From NCBI RefSeq assembly GCF_001976065.1, contig NZ_MNAH01000009.1, forward strand, positions 1 to 58,665: a stretch of 58,665 nt of DNA, read 5' to 3'. Within the stretch, counting starts at the first letter, position 1, and each line of letters begins with the position of its first letter. A program made the position numbers and the translations under genes. This DNA comes from Pseudomonas putida (lineage in GTDB: Bacteria > Pseudomonadota > Gammaproteobacteria > Pseudomonadales > Pseudomonadaceae). This document shows, one piece after another, positions 25,372 through 33,579 of this stretch. The notes beneath the pieces are model-generated. The model saw only the letters and a list, made by a program, of their open reading frames with translations. It did not search any database and was not told where the DNA came from.

Positions 25372-25992
25372 ATGCGCCAAGACTGGATAGCCACCTTCCT
25401 CGCCCTGACCCTGCTCGCTGTCCCGGCATTCGCCGCCGACCAGGAGAACAAACAGAAAGTCGCTGAAGACAAAGCCGAGGTACTGGAGCATAAGGCCGCG
25501 CAAAACAGCAGCCCCGCGTCGGCACCCAGGTCCGAAGCCATTACCCAGCCCGAGGTCCAGGCCGTGGACCCGGTGGGGAAAGCGCCGCTGGATGACGCCA
25601 TCACCTGTCTCGCCCGTTCGATCTACTGGGAAGCCAAGGGCAAGAACGCGATCGACATGGAAGCGGTGGCCAATGTGGTCATGAACCGCCTTGGCCACCA
25701 AGGTTTTCCCGATACCGTGTGCGGTGTGGTCAAGCAGGGTTCGCAGAGCAAGAACTGCCAGTTCTCCTGGTGGTGCGACGGTCGTTCCGACTCAGTGCAG
25801 GAAGAGGTGCCTTATGCGATGGCGAAGGAAATCGCACGCAAGGCGCTGAACAAGCAATTGCCGGATCGCACCAAGGGGGCGCTGTATTTTCATGACCGCA
25901 CGGTGAATCCGGATTGGGCCAGGGAGTACACCAATACCGCCAACATCGGCTTGTTCAAGTTTTACAAACCCCATGGCGGGGATGCGAAGTAG
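25372..25992 (+). CDS. SleB-like cell wall hydrolase
   Basis: A 206-residue exported protein: signal peptide (FLALTLLAVPAFAAD), a charged, low-complexity linker (about 22-70), then a Hydrolase_2/SleB domain with CLARSIYWEAKGKN, VANVVMNRLGHQGFPDTVCG, CQFSWWCDGRSD and LPDRTKGALYFHDRTVNPDW. The Glu in YWEAKG corresponds to the catalytic acid of this lytic-transglycosylase-like family. It would cut peptidoglycan in the periplasm. It shares a 144-base divergent promoter region with the CAP-domain gene. Confidence 0.85.
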   Translation: MRQDWIATFLALTLLAVPAFAADQENKQKVAEDKAEVLEHKAAQNSSPASAPRSEAITQPEVQAVDPVGKAPLDDAITCLARSIYWEAKGKNAIDMEAVANVVMNRLGHQGFPDTVCGVVKQGSQSKNCQFSWWCDGRSDSVQEEVPYAMAKEIARKALNKQLPDRTKGALYFHDRTVNPDWAREYTNTANIGLFKFYKPHGGDAK

Positions 25993-26063
25993 TGGCGTTT
26001 GTGCAGGAAAACCCCTGAAATTTATCGACGCCAGCGAAACTGCAATATTTCTGTTTTACAAGC

Positions 26064-26098
26064 TTCATGACCGAGCAACACGTTAGAAATGTCATGAA
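26064..26098. promoter_or_regulatory. Inverted repeat upstream of the galacturonate-type operon
   Basis: TTCATGAC (26064-26071) and GTCATGAA (26091-26098) form perfect 8-base arms with a 19-base centre, about 80 bases upstream of the epimerase start. The position and size fit a dimeric regulator site. No regulator gene is adjacent. Confidence 0.4.
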
Positions 26099-26110
26099 CG
26101 GAAACAGAAC

Positions 26111-26182
26111 ATGAAGCAGGCCTGGTTTATCAGCAGTCACACGGCATCGCCCGGTGCCTCCTCTCGAGTGGACGCCTCGTGA
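26111..26182 (+). CDS. Possible 23-residue leader ORF coupled to the epimerase
   Basis: It encodes MKQAWFISSHTASPGASSRV and three more residues. Its TGA (26180-26182) overlaps the GTG start of the epimerase, so ribosomes finishing it could start the next gene. No further support. Confidence 0.25.
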   Translation: MKQAWFISSHTASPGASSRVDAS

Positions 26183-27156
26183 CGGTTCTCGTCACCGGCG
26201 CCGCCGGATTCATCGGCTTTCATACGGCCAGGCGCTTGTGCCAGGACGGTCATGACGTGGTCGGTATCGACAACCTCAACGACTACTACGATGTCGCGCT
26301 CAAGCAGGCACGCCTCAGGGAACTGCAGTCCCTGCCGGGTTTTCGCTTCCTGAAAATGGACATCGTCGACAAACCGGCCTTGATGGATTTGTTCCGCGAG
26401 CAGCGGTTCAGCGAAGTGGTGCACCTGGCAGCCCAGGCCGGCGTGCGTTATTCGCTGGACCAACCGGATGCCTATGGCCAGTCGAACCTGGTGGGGTTCC
26501 TCAATGTGCTGGAAGCCTGTCGGCACCATCGCCCCGAACACCTGATCTATGCGTCGAGCAGTTCGGTGTACGGCAGCAACCGCAGCATGCCTTTTCGCGT
26601 CGAAGATGCCGTCGATTACCCGGTTTCGTTGTACGCGGCCACCAAACGGGCCAATGAGCTGCTGGCCCACAGTTACTGCCATCTGTACGGCTTGAAGGCC
26701 AGTGGCCTGCGCTTCTTTACCGTCTACGGGCCCTGGGGCCGGCCCGACATGGCGCCGTTCAAATTCACCCAGGCGATCCTCAACGGCCAGCCCATCGACG
26801 TCTACAACCAGGGCGAGATGGCGCGGGACTTCACCTACATCGACGACATCGTCGAAAGCATCGCCCGCCTGCGCACACGGCCGCCGGTGGCGGACGTACC
26901 TGGCCAGGGTTGCAACCGCCTGTTCAACATTGGTCGCGGCGAGCCCATGGCGCTGCTGGATTTTATCAGGTGCCTGGAAACGGCATTGGGCACAAAGGCC
27001 CGGCGCAATTTCATGCCGATGCAGGACGGTGATGTGGTCAAGACCTGGGCCGATGTCTCGGCGCTGCAAGCGTGGATCGACTTTCGCCCGCGGGTGTCGG
27101 TTGAAACCGGTGTCGGGGCCTTTGTGCAGTGGTATCGGCAGTTTTATCAGATTTGA
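26179..27156 (+). CDS. UDP-glucuronate 4-epimerase-like SDR protein
   Basis: A 325-residue extended SDR. NAD site TGAAGFIGFHTARRL; the stretch DNLNDYYDVALKQARL, AQAGVRYSLDQPDAY, SSSSVYGSNRSMPF, the catalytic SLYAATKRANELLAHSY (Tyr and Lys of YxxxK) and RFFTVYGPWGRPDMAPFKFT are the pattern of UDP-glucuronate 4-epimerases, which make UDP-galacturonate. The start is GTG at 26179, in an overlap with a short leader ORF. It is followed by a GT2, a small LpxAB_N protein and an ArnT-like transferase, which suggests the sugar ends up on an envelope lipid. Confidence 0.85.
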   Translation: MTVLVTGAAGFIGFHTARRLCQDGHDVVGIDNLNDYYDVALKQARLRELQSLPGFRFLKMDIVDKPALMDLFREQRFSEVVHLAAQAGVRYSLDQPDAYGQSNLVGFLNVLEACRHHRPEHLIYASSSSVYGSNRSMPFRVEDAVDYPVSLYAATKRANELLAHSYCHLYGLKASGLRFFTVYGPWGRPDMAPFKFTQAILNGQPIDVYNQGEMARDFTYIDDIVESIARLRTRPPVADVPGQGCNRLFNIGRGEPMALLDFIRCLETALGTKARRNFMPMQDGDVVKTWADVSALQAWIDFRPRVSVETGVGAFVQWYRQFYQI

Positions 27157-27203
27157 AACGTTCGCCGCTGAAAACGGTAAACCCAGAAGGGCGAGGGGAC
27201 TCC

Positions 27204-27944
27204 ATGAGCCAAGACATATTTGTATCGGTACTGATTCCGGCGAAGAACGAAGCGAACAATCTCAAGCCGCTGCTTGAAGAGGTGCGCGAGGCGCTGGCCA
27301 ACGAAGCGTATGAAATCATTGTCGTCGACGATGGCAGTACCGACGCCACCTTGCACGAGCTGCGACAAATCAAAAACAACGGCCTGAGCGCCTTGCGCAT
27401 CCTCCATCACCAACGCTCGCTGGGGCAGAGCACATCGCTCTATCACGCGGCACTGGAAGCGCGCGGGCAATGGCTGGCGACCCTCGACGGCGACGGCCAG
27501 AATGATCCGGCGGATATTCCCGGCATGCTCGCGCTGGTGCGCGGCGAGCGGGGCAGGGGCGACGTGCAACTGGTGGCCGGTCACCGGGTCAACCGCCGCG
27601 ACACCGCAAGCAAGCGCTGGGCTTCGCGTTTTGCCAACGGCCTGCGCCGTCGCTTGCTCAAGGATTCCACACCGGACACCGGCTGCGGCTTGAAGCTGAT
27701 CGAGCGCGCGGCGTTTCTGCGCCTGCCGTATTTCGACCACATGCATCGATTCATCCCGGCGTTGATCCAGCGCCACAACGGCCGAATGATAGTCCATCCG
27801 GTCAACCATCGCGCGCGCACGGCCGGGGTGTCCAAGTACGGCAATCTCGACCGCGCGCTGGTGGGCGTACTTGACCTGATCGGCGTCTGGTGGCTGATCA
27901 AGCGCACGCGGTTGCACACCCATGCCCAGGAGTTCGAAGGATGA
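27204..27944 (+). CDS. Family 2 glycosyltransferase, polyprenyl-phosphate sugar synthase type
   Basis: A 246-residue GT2 enzyme without membrane helices. Motifs: VLIPAKNEANNLKPLLEEV, IIVVDDGSTDATL, LATLDGDGQNDPADIP (DxD-like catalytic aspartates), DTGCGLKLIERAAF and HRARTAGVSKYGN. This is the DPM1/ArnC-like class that loads a sugar onto a lipid phosphate. ATG 27204 has GAGGGGA upstream. By analogy with rhizobial RgtE, and given the upstream UDP-galacturonate enzyme, galacturonate is the probable sugar; this is inference. Confidence 0.85.
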   Translation: MSQDIFVSVLIPAKNEANNLKPLLEEVREALANEAYEIIVVDDGSTDATLHELRQIKNNGLSALRILHHQRSLGQSTSLYHAALEARGQWLATLDGDGQNDPADIPGMLALVRGERGRGDVQLVAGHRVNRRDTASKRWASRFANGLRRRLLKDSTPDTGCGLKLIERAAFLRLPYFDHMHRFIPALIQRHNGRMIVHPVNHRARTAGVSKYGNLDRALVGVLDLIGVWWLIKRTRLHTHAQEFEG

Positions 27945-28219
27945 TGCTGACTCGTGAAACCTTGTGGCTGGTGATTGGTTTCGCCGGCCAGATCGCCTTC
28001 ACCGGCCGCTTTGTCTTGCAGTGGCTGTACAGCGAATACAAAAAACGCAGCGTGATTCCGGTGAGCTTCTGGTATTTGAGCATCGTCGGCAGCACGCTGC
28101 TGTTCGCCTACGCGATCTATCGCCAGGACCCGGTTTTTATCGTCGGCCAGGCCTTTGGCGCCATCGTCTATTTGCGCAATCTGCAACTGATTGCCAAAAG
28201 CAAAAGCCTGAAGGAATAA
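27941..28219 (+). CDS. Lipid A biosynthesis N-terminal (LpxAB_N) domain membrane protein
   Basis: A 92-residue protein with three membrane segments (ETLWLVIGFAGQIAFTGRF, SFWYLSIVGSTLLFAYAIY, FIVGQAFGAIVYLRNLQL). The motifs FTGRFVLQWLYSEYKKRSVI and VYLRNLQL are the LpxAB_N signature. Small proteins of this type accompany polyprenyl-phosphate sugar systems (for example RgtF) and may move or hold the lipid carrier. The ATG overlaps the GT2 stop (ATGA). Confidence 0.85.
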   Translation: MMLTRETLWLVIGFAGQIAFTGRFVLQWLYSEYKKRSVIPVSFWYLSIVGSTLLFAYAIYRQDPVFIVGQAFGAIVYLRNLQLIAKSKSLKE

Positions 28220-28222
28220 CCG

Positions 28223-29773
28223 ATGCGCAGATCGTTGTCGCCCAGGGTCGAGTGCCTGGGCCTGATGCTGTTTGCCCTGCTGTTGATCGGCGCCGGTCTG
28301 GGCTGGCGTCAGGCGCAGAATGTGGACGAAGAACGCTTCCTCGGTGTGGCCCTGGAGATGCTGCACAACGGCTCATGGCTGATCCCGCACCGTGCCGGTG
28401 AGATCTACGGCGACAAGCCGCCCATCTTCATGTGGACGGTGGCGTTCTTCGTCTGGCTCACCGGCATGCCCAACATCGCGTTGTATATTCCAGGGCTGTT
28501 TTCGGCGGTAACGGTGACGGCAATGGTCTACGACCTTGGCCGTCGGTTGTGGACCCAGCGCATCGGGCGCATCGCAGCGCTGTTGTACCTGGCGACCTAC
28601 CAGACCTACAGCATCCTGCGCACTGGGCAGATCGACAGTTTCCTGATTCTGTTCACGACCCTGGGCTTGTACGGCCTGGCGCGTCATCTGCTGCTCGGAC
28701 CGGCCTGGCGCTGGTTCCATGTGGGCTGCGCGGCGATGGGCATCGGCGTGATCACCAAAGGCGTCGGCTTTCTGCCGGCGTTGCTGCTGATCCCCTATGC
28801 CTACGCGCTACGCAAGGGCTGGCCGGGGGTGGTGGCGATGCCGGGGCAGGCGCGCAAGTGGCTGCTCGGATTTGGCTTCATGCTGGCCGCGATTGCGGTC
28901 TGGCTGCTGCCCCTGGCCTTGTCCATAACGCTCAATGGCAGCGCTGACGAAATCGCCTATGCGCGGGAAATCCTCCTGCGCCAGACCGCCGGACGCTATG
29001 CCGCCGCCTGGCATCACCGTGAACCTTTCTGGTACTTCTTTACCAACGTCATTCCCCAGTATTGGCTGCCGCTGGTATTGGTCTTGCCGTGGCTGGTGCC
29101 CGCCTGGCGCCGTCAGCTGCAAAAACGCGATGGCCGGGTGCTGGTGTTGCTCGGCTGGGTGGCGCTGGTGGTGCTGTTTTTCTGCATCAGCAGCGGCAAG
29201 CGCAAGTTGTACATTTACCCGGCGTTGCCGGGGCTGGTGCTGGTGGCGGCGCCGCTGGTGCCCTGGTTGCTGCAGCGTTGGTTCAGGCAGCGCCGGCGAT
29301 TTCGGCGAGTGTTCCCGGCATTGGTCGCCACCTGGTTCGTGCTGTGGTTCGCCCGGGGTTTTGTCGAGCCGATCAGGGACGGGACCAATCCCAATCAAGT
29401 GCTCATGGCACAGGCCAACACCCTGACCCAGGGCGCCGACCTCGTATTGGTCAACTGGAGCGAAGGGCACTGGCTGTTCGCCCGTCAGCCGATCGTACAC
29501 TTCGGCATGCTCGACTCCACCGTGGAAAGGGCGGCGCAATGGTTGCGCGAACACCCGCAGGCCTATGCCCTGGTGCCGGCCGACGTGCTGGGCCGCTGCT
29601 TCAAGCCCGAGGCTGCACGGGCACTGGGGCAGAACACCCGGGCGCAATGGTCGATTGTCGGCGCGCAGGCCGATAACGGGCAGTGTCATCCGGGTGTGTC
29701 GGCGACGGTGTACCGGTTTTCCTGGGCTGACCCGCAGGTGCAAGCGACAGTCGCTTCATCGAAGCGACCCTGA
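28223..29773 (+). CDS. ArnT-like family 39 glycosyltransferase
   Basis: A 516-residue integral membrane GT-C enzyme with about eleven hydrophobic segments. The first periplasmic loop has the acidic motif NVDEERFLGVALEML and then IPHRAGEIYGDKPPIFMW, aligned with the DExRY...EKP loop of ArnT. Further on, SGKRKLYIYPALPGLVLVAA matches the KR-Y-P region of this family. It would transfer a sugar from a polyprenyl phosphate to lipid A or core. It is 3 bases after the LpxAB_N gene and the last gene of the operon. Confidence 0.87.
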   Translation: MRRSLSPRVECLGLMLFALLLIGAGLGWRQAQNVDEERFLGVALEMLHNGSWLIPHRAGEIYGDKPPIFMWTVAFFVWLTGMPNIALYIPGLFSAVTVTAMVYDLGRRLWTQRIGRIAALLYLATYQTYSILRTGQIDSFLILFTTLGLYGLARHLLLGPAWRWFHVGCAAMGIGVITKGVGFLPALLLIPYAYALRKGWPGVVAMPGQARKWLLGFGFMLAAIAVWLLPLALSITLNGSADEIAYAREILLRQTAGRYAAAWHHREPFWYFFTNVIPQYWLPLVLVLPWLVPAWRRQLQKRDGRVLVLLGWVALVVLFFCISSGKRKLYIYPALPGLVLVAAPLVPWLLQRWFRQRRRFRRVFPALVATWFVLWFARGFVEPIRDGTNPNQVLMAQANTLTQGADLVLVNWSEGHWLFARQPIVHFGMLDSTVERAAQWLREHPQAYALVPADVLGRCFKPEAARALGQNTRAQWSIVGAQADNGQCHPGVSATVYRFSWADPQVQATVASSKRP

Positions 29774-29786
29774 AGAGGCGCAATGA

Positions 29787-29972
29787 TCAAAACTTCGCAT
29801 CATTCAACGCATCGACAATCGCCGGGCCGCCGATGCCAGTCAGGGACAGTAGCAGTGAGCGGATCAACGGATCGTCTGCATAACGCACCGGCGTGCCTTC
29901 CATGGGCCAGATGACAAACAACGCACGGGTAACCACCACGTACAACCAGGTGGCGAGCACTGCCCGCGACAT
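29787..29972 (-). CDS. Possible small membrane protein downstream of doxX
   Basis: A 61-residue frame with one hydrophobic segment (AVLATWLYVVVTRALFVIW) and a tail ending IGGPAIVDALNDAKF. No good ribosome site is visible. It lies 40 bases after the DoxX gene on the same strand. It may be a real small gene or the end of a lost one. Confidence 0.35.
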   Translation of the reverse strand: MSRAVLATWLYVVVTRALFVIWPMEGTPVRYADDPLIRSLLLSLTGIGGPAIVDALNDAKF

Positions 29973-30012
29973 TCGCGCGCAGAACGAGCCGCAGATGCAA
30001 TGCTGTTACGTA

Positions 30013-30528
30013 TCAGTGTTGATGGCGACGCCAGAAACAGCGGGCCAGCAAGGCATCGAGGCTGAACTTGCCGGGGCCTGACAGGACCAGCGGCACCAGG
30101 GCGGCGAGGTAGATCAGCGGCAGCTTGAAGTTGCCGAAACCTTTGTTGCTGATGGAGTAACCCTGGGCCAGTTCGCTCAAGGTCGACCAGTCGGCCGGCC
30201 AGTGCACCGCGGCGGTCGCGACAATGGTCACCACGATCAGGCTGATTGCCGAGAACCGCGTGGCCAGGCCCACCAGCAGGGCGAGGGCGCAGATCAGCTC
30301 TGCCCACATCGACAGTTCCCAATTCAGGGTGGCTGGCAGGTGGTTGAACGGAAACAGGAAGCGGTCCTGGATGTCGGCGAACCAGTTCTCGCCGTTGAAT
30401 TTCTCCAGGCCTGACTCGAAGAACTCCCACGCAAGGAACACCCGCAGGGTCAATGGCGCGATCCAGCTTCCGGCTCGGTCAAGGTTCAGGTGCAGGCCTT
30501 TGACGGCCGATGAAATAGTGGCGCTCAT
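30013..30528 (-). CDS. DoxX-family membrane protein
   Basis: A 171-residue protein with four membrane segments. WIAPLTLRVFLAWEFFESGL followed by EKFNG, then WELSMWAELICALALLVGLA and TRFSAISLIVVTIVATAA, are the DoxX pattern. The family is linked to redox or copper/gold stress, but the specific role is unknown. The revcomp GGAGATC before the ATG acts as ribosome site. No HvfABC-type partners are adjacent. Confidence 0.85.
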   Translation of the reverse strand: MSATISSAVKGLHLNLDRAGSWIAPLTLRVFLAWEFFESGLEKFNGENWFADIQDRFLFPFNHLPATLNWELSMWAELICALALLVGLATRFSAISLIVVTIVATAAVHWPADWSTLSELAQGYSISNKGFGNFKLPLIYLAALVPLVLSGPGKFSLDALLARCFWRRHQH

Positions 30529-30910
30529 GGTTGATCTCCTTCGAGGCAGGGATGTCGGGCGGGGGATTGCCCGTTGAGGCTTATTTCATCAACCGGGTGT
30601 ATCTGCGTTGTGTCGTTTGTGCGGGGATTTAAGTGCGGGTTGTGTCGGGGGCGGGGCTGTACACACTTTGATACGTAGTTCGCGCAAAACGTCCGGCCTG
30701 AACGCAAACCCTGTGGGAGCGAGCCGGCTCCGGGCAGCGTTCCGACGATGAGGTGCTGTCAGTCGATATCAATGTTAACGGTGAGACCGCTTTCGCGAGC
30801 AGGCTCGCTCCCACAGCAATGGTGCTGGCTCTATGGATATGGGGGCGGGTGACGCTCAGTGACTTTTGCTATACATTTTCCGCCCGCCCATTGCATGGTG
30901 TAACCGCTTC
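30529..30910. other. 382-base intergenic region with a REP pair
   Basis: It separates the divergent doxX and ProA-like genes. It holds the inverted REP pair at 30711-30816 and AT-richer sequence with TATACATT near 30869, a possible -10 element for the ProA-like gene. No further ORF is credible; the short frames that begin MGASLLAKAV come from the REP itself. Confidence 0.6.
30711..30816. repeat. Inverted REP pair
   Basis: Two facing copies of the same REP type as at 19.4 kb: ctgtgggagcgagccggctc (30711-) and ctttcgcgagcaggctcgct (to 30816), about 53 bases apart. The left copy has a slightly diverged core (gagccggctc). Confidence 0.82.
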
Positions 30911-32413
30911 ATGTCTCTTGCGCTCGAACGTCTAGTCGCTGGCACGCCGATCCCTTTCGCCGGTAATCGTGTCACCGTGGTCAGCCCCGAACTGGCGGCT
31001 CGCTTTCAACCCGGTGACCACCTGTTGGTGGAGCAGGTCAGCGGTGAACTGTTGCTGATCCCGGTGGCAGACCAGCAAGCGGCGGCCGTCGCGATCGAGC
31101 GTGCCGAGGCGGCGTTCAAGGCGTTGTCGACGGTGTCGGACCAGGCCATCAGCGCCTTCTTCGATGAGTTCGCCCAACGTCTGGAGACGCCTGAGTGCTG
31201 GGCCTTGATCGAGGCTGCGAACCAGGCCGACATCGAACGGGCCAAGGCCCGTGGCCGTTCGACCACGCGTTTGCTGGCCGATGAGCGCATGCGCCGCGAC
31301 ATGATCAAAGGCCTGCGCGCATGGCGCGATGCGTCGGCCACCCGTGGCAAAGTCATCAGCTGCGTCGAACACGACGGCTGGAAAGTCGAGCAAGTGGTCT
31401 CGCCGCTGGGCATCGTCGCATTCGTCTTCGAAGGTCGGCCGAACGTTTTCGCCGATGCCGCCGGTGTGTTGCGCACCGGTAACACCGCGGTGCTGCGCAT
31501 TGGTAGCGATGCGTTGGGCACGGCCCAGGCCATCGTCACCCACGCACTGGACCCGGCGCTGAATGACGCCGGCCTGCCGACCGGTGCGGTGTCGCTGGTG
31601 GAAAGCGTCAATCACGCCGCCGGTTGGGCAATGTTCGCCGACCGCCGCCTGTCCTTGGCCGTGGCCCGCGGTTCGGGGCGCGCCGTCAGTCAACTGGGCA
31701 GCATCGCGCAGCAGGCCGGCACCGCCGTCAGCCTGCACGGTACCGGTGGCGCCTGGTTGATCGCCCACACGGATGCCGATGCCACGCGCTTCGCCGCCGT
31801 GGTGCGCAACTCCCTCGACCGCAAGGTCTGCAACACCCTGAACGTCTGCCTGATCCACCGCGATCGCGCCGCTGAGCTGGTGCCGTTGTTTCTCGATGCG
31901 CTGCAACAGGCTGGCCAGTCTCGTGGCCAGGGCTGCAAGTTGCACATCGTGGAAGGCAGCGAATCGTTCCTGCCGGCGGGTTGGCAAACCGCGAGCGTCG
32001 AGGTCTACCGCGCCGAAGGCTACCGCACCGAAGCACAGGCCGAACCTTTGCCGCAAGATCAACTGGGTCGCGAGTGGGAGTGGGAAGAGACCCCGGAGGT
32101 CAGCCTGAAGATCGTTGACGACCTGGACAGCGCCATCGCCTTGTTCAACCGCTACAGCCCGCAATTCACCGTGTCGCTGCTCAGTGAAGATGCCGCGACA
32201 CAGGAACGCTTCTACAACGCGGTCAACGCGCCCTTTGTCGGCAACGGGATCACCCGTTGGGTCGATGGTCAGTACGCACTCAACAAGCCGGAACTGGGCT
32301 TGTCGAACTGGGAGAGCGGGCGCCTGTTTGCGCGCAGCGCGATTCTTTCGGGCGATGGTGTCTTCACCATTCGCAGTCGCATGACCCAGGTCGATCTGTC
32401 GGTCAAACGCTAA
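30911..32413 (+). CDS. ProA-like glutamate-5-semialdehyde dehydrogenase family protein
   Basis: A 500-residue aldehyde-dehydrogenase-fold protein. WKVEQVVSPLGIVAFVFEGR followed by PNVFADAAGVLRTGN matches ProA (PLGVIGVIYEARPNV), and DRKVCNTLNVCLIH holds the likely active-site cysteine. It is about 80 residues longer than ordinary ProA, with extra sequence at the N-terminus and around 370-400. It is not beside proB or obg. It is probably a paralogue rather than the housekeeping ProA; its substrate is unknown. ATG 30911 is preferred because the upstream extension runs into promoter-like DNA. Confidence 0.72.
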   Translation: MSLALERLVAGTPIPFAGNRVTVVSPELAARFQPGDHLLVEQVSGELLLIPVADQQAAAVAIERAEAAFKALSTVSDQAISAFFDEFAQRLETPECWALIEAANQADIERAKARGRSTTRLLADERMRRDMIKGLRAWRDASATRGKVISCVEHDGWKVEQVVSPLGIVAFVFEGRPNVFADAAGVLRTGNTAVLRIGSDALGTAQAIVTHALDPALNDAGLPTGAVSLVESVNHAAGWAMFADRRLSLAVARGSGRAVSQLGSIAQQAGTAVSLHGTGGAWLIAHTDADATRFAAVVRNSLDRKVCNTLNVCLIHRDRAAELVPLFLDALQQAGQSRGQGCKLHIVEGSESFLPAGWQTASVEVYRAEGYRTEAQAEPLPQDQLGREWEWEETPEVSLKIVDDLDSAIALFNRYSPQFTVSLLSEDAATQERFYNAVNAPFVGNGITRWVDGQYALNKPELGLSNWESGRLFARSAILSGDGVFTIRSRMTQVDLSVKR

Positions 32414-32456
32414 AAAATATCCGCAGCGGCTGCCTGGGCGATCGCTGCGGTCGAGC

Positions 32457-32958
32457 TCAGGCGGCTTCGACGGCCTTGCCATACACGGCGCAAGTCCTCG
32501 GGTGATCGGCCAGCGACACGAACGTGCGGCTGCCGCCATCCAGGGCATCGATCGAGCCGGTCTCGATGTCGTACACCCAGCCATGCAGGTTCAGCAGGCC
32601 TTTCTCCTGAGCCAGGCGTACGCTCGGGTGAGTCTGGATGTTCGCCAGCTGGGCGATGACATTCTCGCGCACCATCGAACTGACTTTGGCCGCCTCATCC
32701 GCGTGGGGCCGGGATTGGTTGATCACCTTGGCCGATTCGGCGTGTTGCAACCAGCCGCTGACGGCGGGCAGGTGGTCCATGCATGTGCACTTGGCAACTG
32801 CCGTCATCGCGCCGCAGTCGGAATGACCGCAGATCACGATGTCGGTCACGCCGAGCACCGCGACCGCGTACTCCACCGTGGCCGACACACCACCTGGATG
32901 GGGGCTGTAGGAGGGCACGATGTTGCCGGCGTTACGGATGACGAACAGCTCGCCGAAG
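32457..32958 (-). pseudogene. Beta-carbonic anhydrase, 5' end deleted
   Basis: From GELFVIRNAGNIVPSYSPHP through VICGHSDCGAM to LHGWVYDIETGSIDALDG this is a beta-carbonic anhydrase of the CynT type. The expected first 50 or so residues, including the zinc-binding CxDSR motif, are missing: immediately before GELF the sequence switches to unrelated coding from the opposite strand. A 212-residue frame stays open to 33095, but its first 55 residues are antisense to a LysR fragment. Without the first zinc cysteine and Asp/Arg pair it should be inactive. Confidence 0.75.
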
Positions 32959-32960
32959 TC

Positions 32961-33149
32961 ATTCAGCACACCGCCATGGCAACGATCCTTCCGGAACCCA
33001 TCGCTACTGCAGAGCGTGCATTGCGCCGGATTCCATTGCTGGGTGAGGGGCCCAGGCGCGGGGCCGCGCTGCTTCGGCGCAAGAACAATTATCACAGTGC
33101 AGCAGCGTTGGCGTTTATGGACCTGGTACCGGGTACCGATTTTTACTGA
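32961..33149 (+). pseudogene. 3' fragment of a LysR-type regulator gene
   Basis: The + strand reads ATILPEPIATAERALRRIPL, LLRRKNNYHSAAALAFMDLV and stops TGA after DFY. The pattern (xILPEPIA, ...LRxIPL, LLRR, YxSAAAxAFxxL) is that of a LysR effector-domain C-terminus. Its 5' part is missing at the junction with the truncated carbonic anhydrase. Head-to-head orientation with a cynT-like gene fits a CynR-type regulator. Identity is from pattern memory only. Confidence 0.5.
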
Positions 33150-33193
33150 TCACTGCGCCCTTCCTGCAGTGGTTAGTTTGCAGACAGGAAAAT

Positions 33194-33231
33194 AAAAAGG
33201 GCCTGCTCTTTTTGGGAGCAGGCCCTTTTTT
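33194..33231. terminator. Strong bidirectional intrinsic terminator
   Basis: AAGGGCCTGCTC (from 33197) pairs with GAGCAGGCCCTT (33216-33227) around a short T-rich loop. A-run on the left and T-run on the right make it work in both directions, between the LysR fragment and the converging gene at 33250. Confidence 0.92.
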
Positions 33232-33249
33232 GAAAGAGTTAAATGTTAA

Positions 33250-33579
33250 TCAGTAGAACCGATCAATCACCCGAACTTCGTTCTGGTTCTGCAACGAGTC
33301 CCACGCCTGTTTCAGCGTTTGCAGAACATTCCCGATGAAGTCCTTGTCGGCCGCGGCTTTCTTGCCGACATAGCCCTGGCCGCGACGGTACATTTTCAGT
33401 CGGGCGAGCAGGTTCTGGTTGTTCTGGTCGAACTCCGCTTCATGGGCATGCGGCGACAGGCAGTCGATATGTACCTGGCCCGATTTGCTGATCCAGAGAA
33501 TATGGCTGTCGTGGCTGTCTTTTTTAGCCGCGAACATACGAGCCAGTTCTTCGATAGTGGGTTGATTGTTCAGATTCAT
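33250..33579 (-). CDS. Conserved hypothetical cytoplasmic protein
   Basis: A 109-residue protein, starting MNLNNQPTIEELARMFAAKK and ending WDSLQNQNEVRVIDRFY. It has a helical start, a short strand (ILWISKSGQVHIDCL) and a basic middle (LKMYRRGQGYVGKKAA). No family is recognised. A purine-rich GGGGGC stretch precedes the ATG. It has its own terminator at 33194-33231. Composition is natural and codon use matches its neighbours. Confidence 0.65.
   Translation of the reverse strand: MNLNNQPTIEELARMFAAKKDSHDSHILWISKSGQVHIDCLSPHAHEAEFDQNNQNLLARLKMYRRGQGYVGKKAAADKDFIGNVLQTLKQAWDSLQNQNEVRVIDRFY

Noticed and set aside
30932..32584. 550-codon - strand open frame opposite the ProA-like gene
   Set aside because: It is longer than the real gene but has no family motif; the + strand has the aldehyde dehydrogenase active site.
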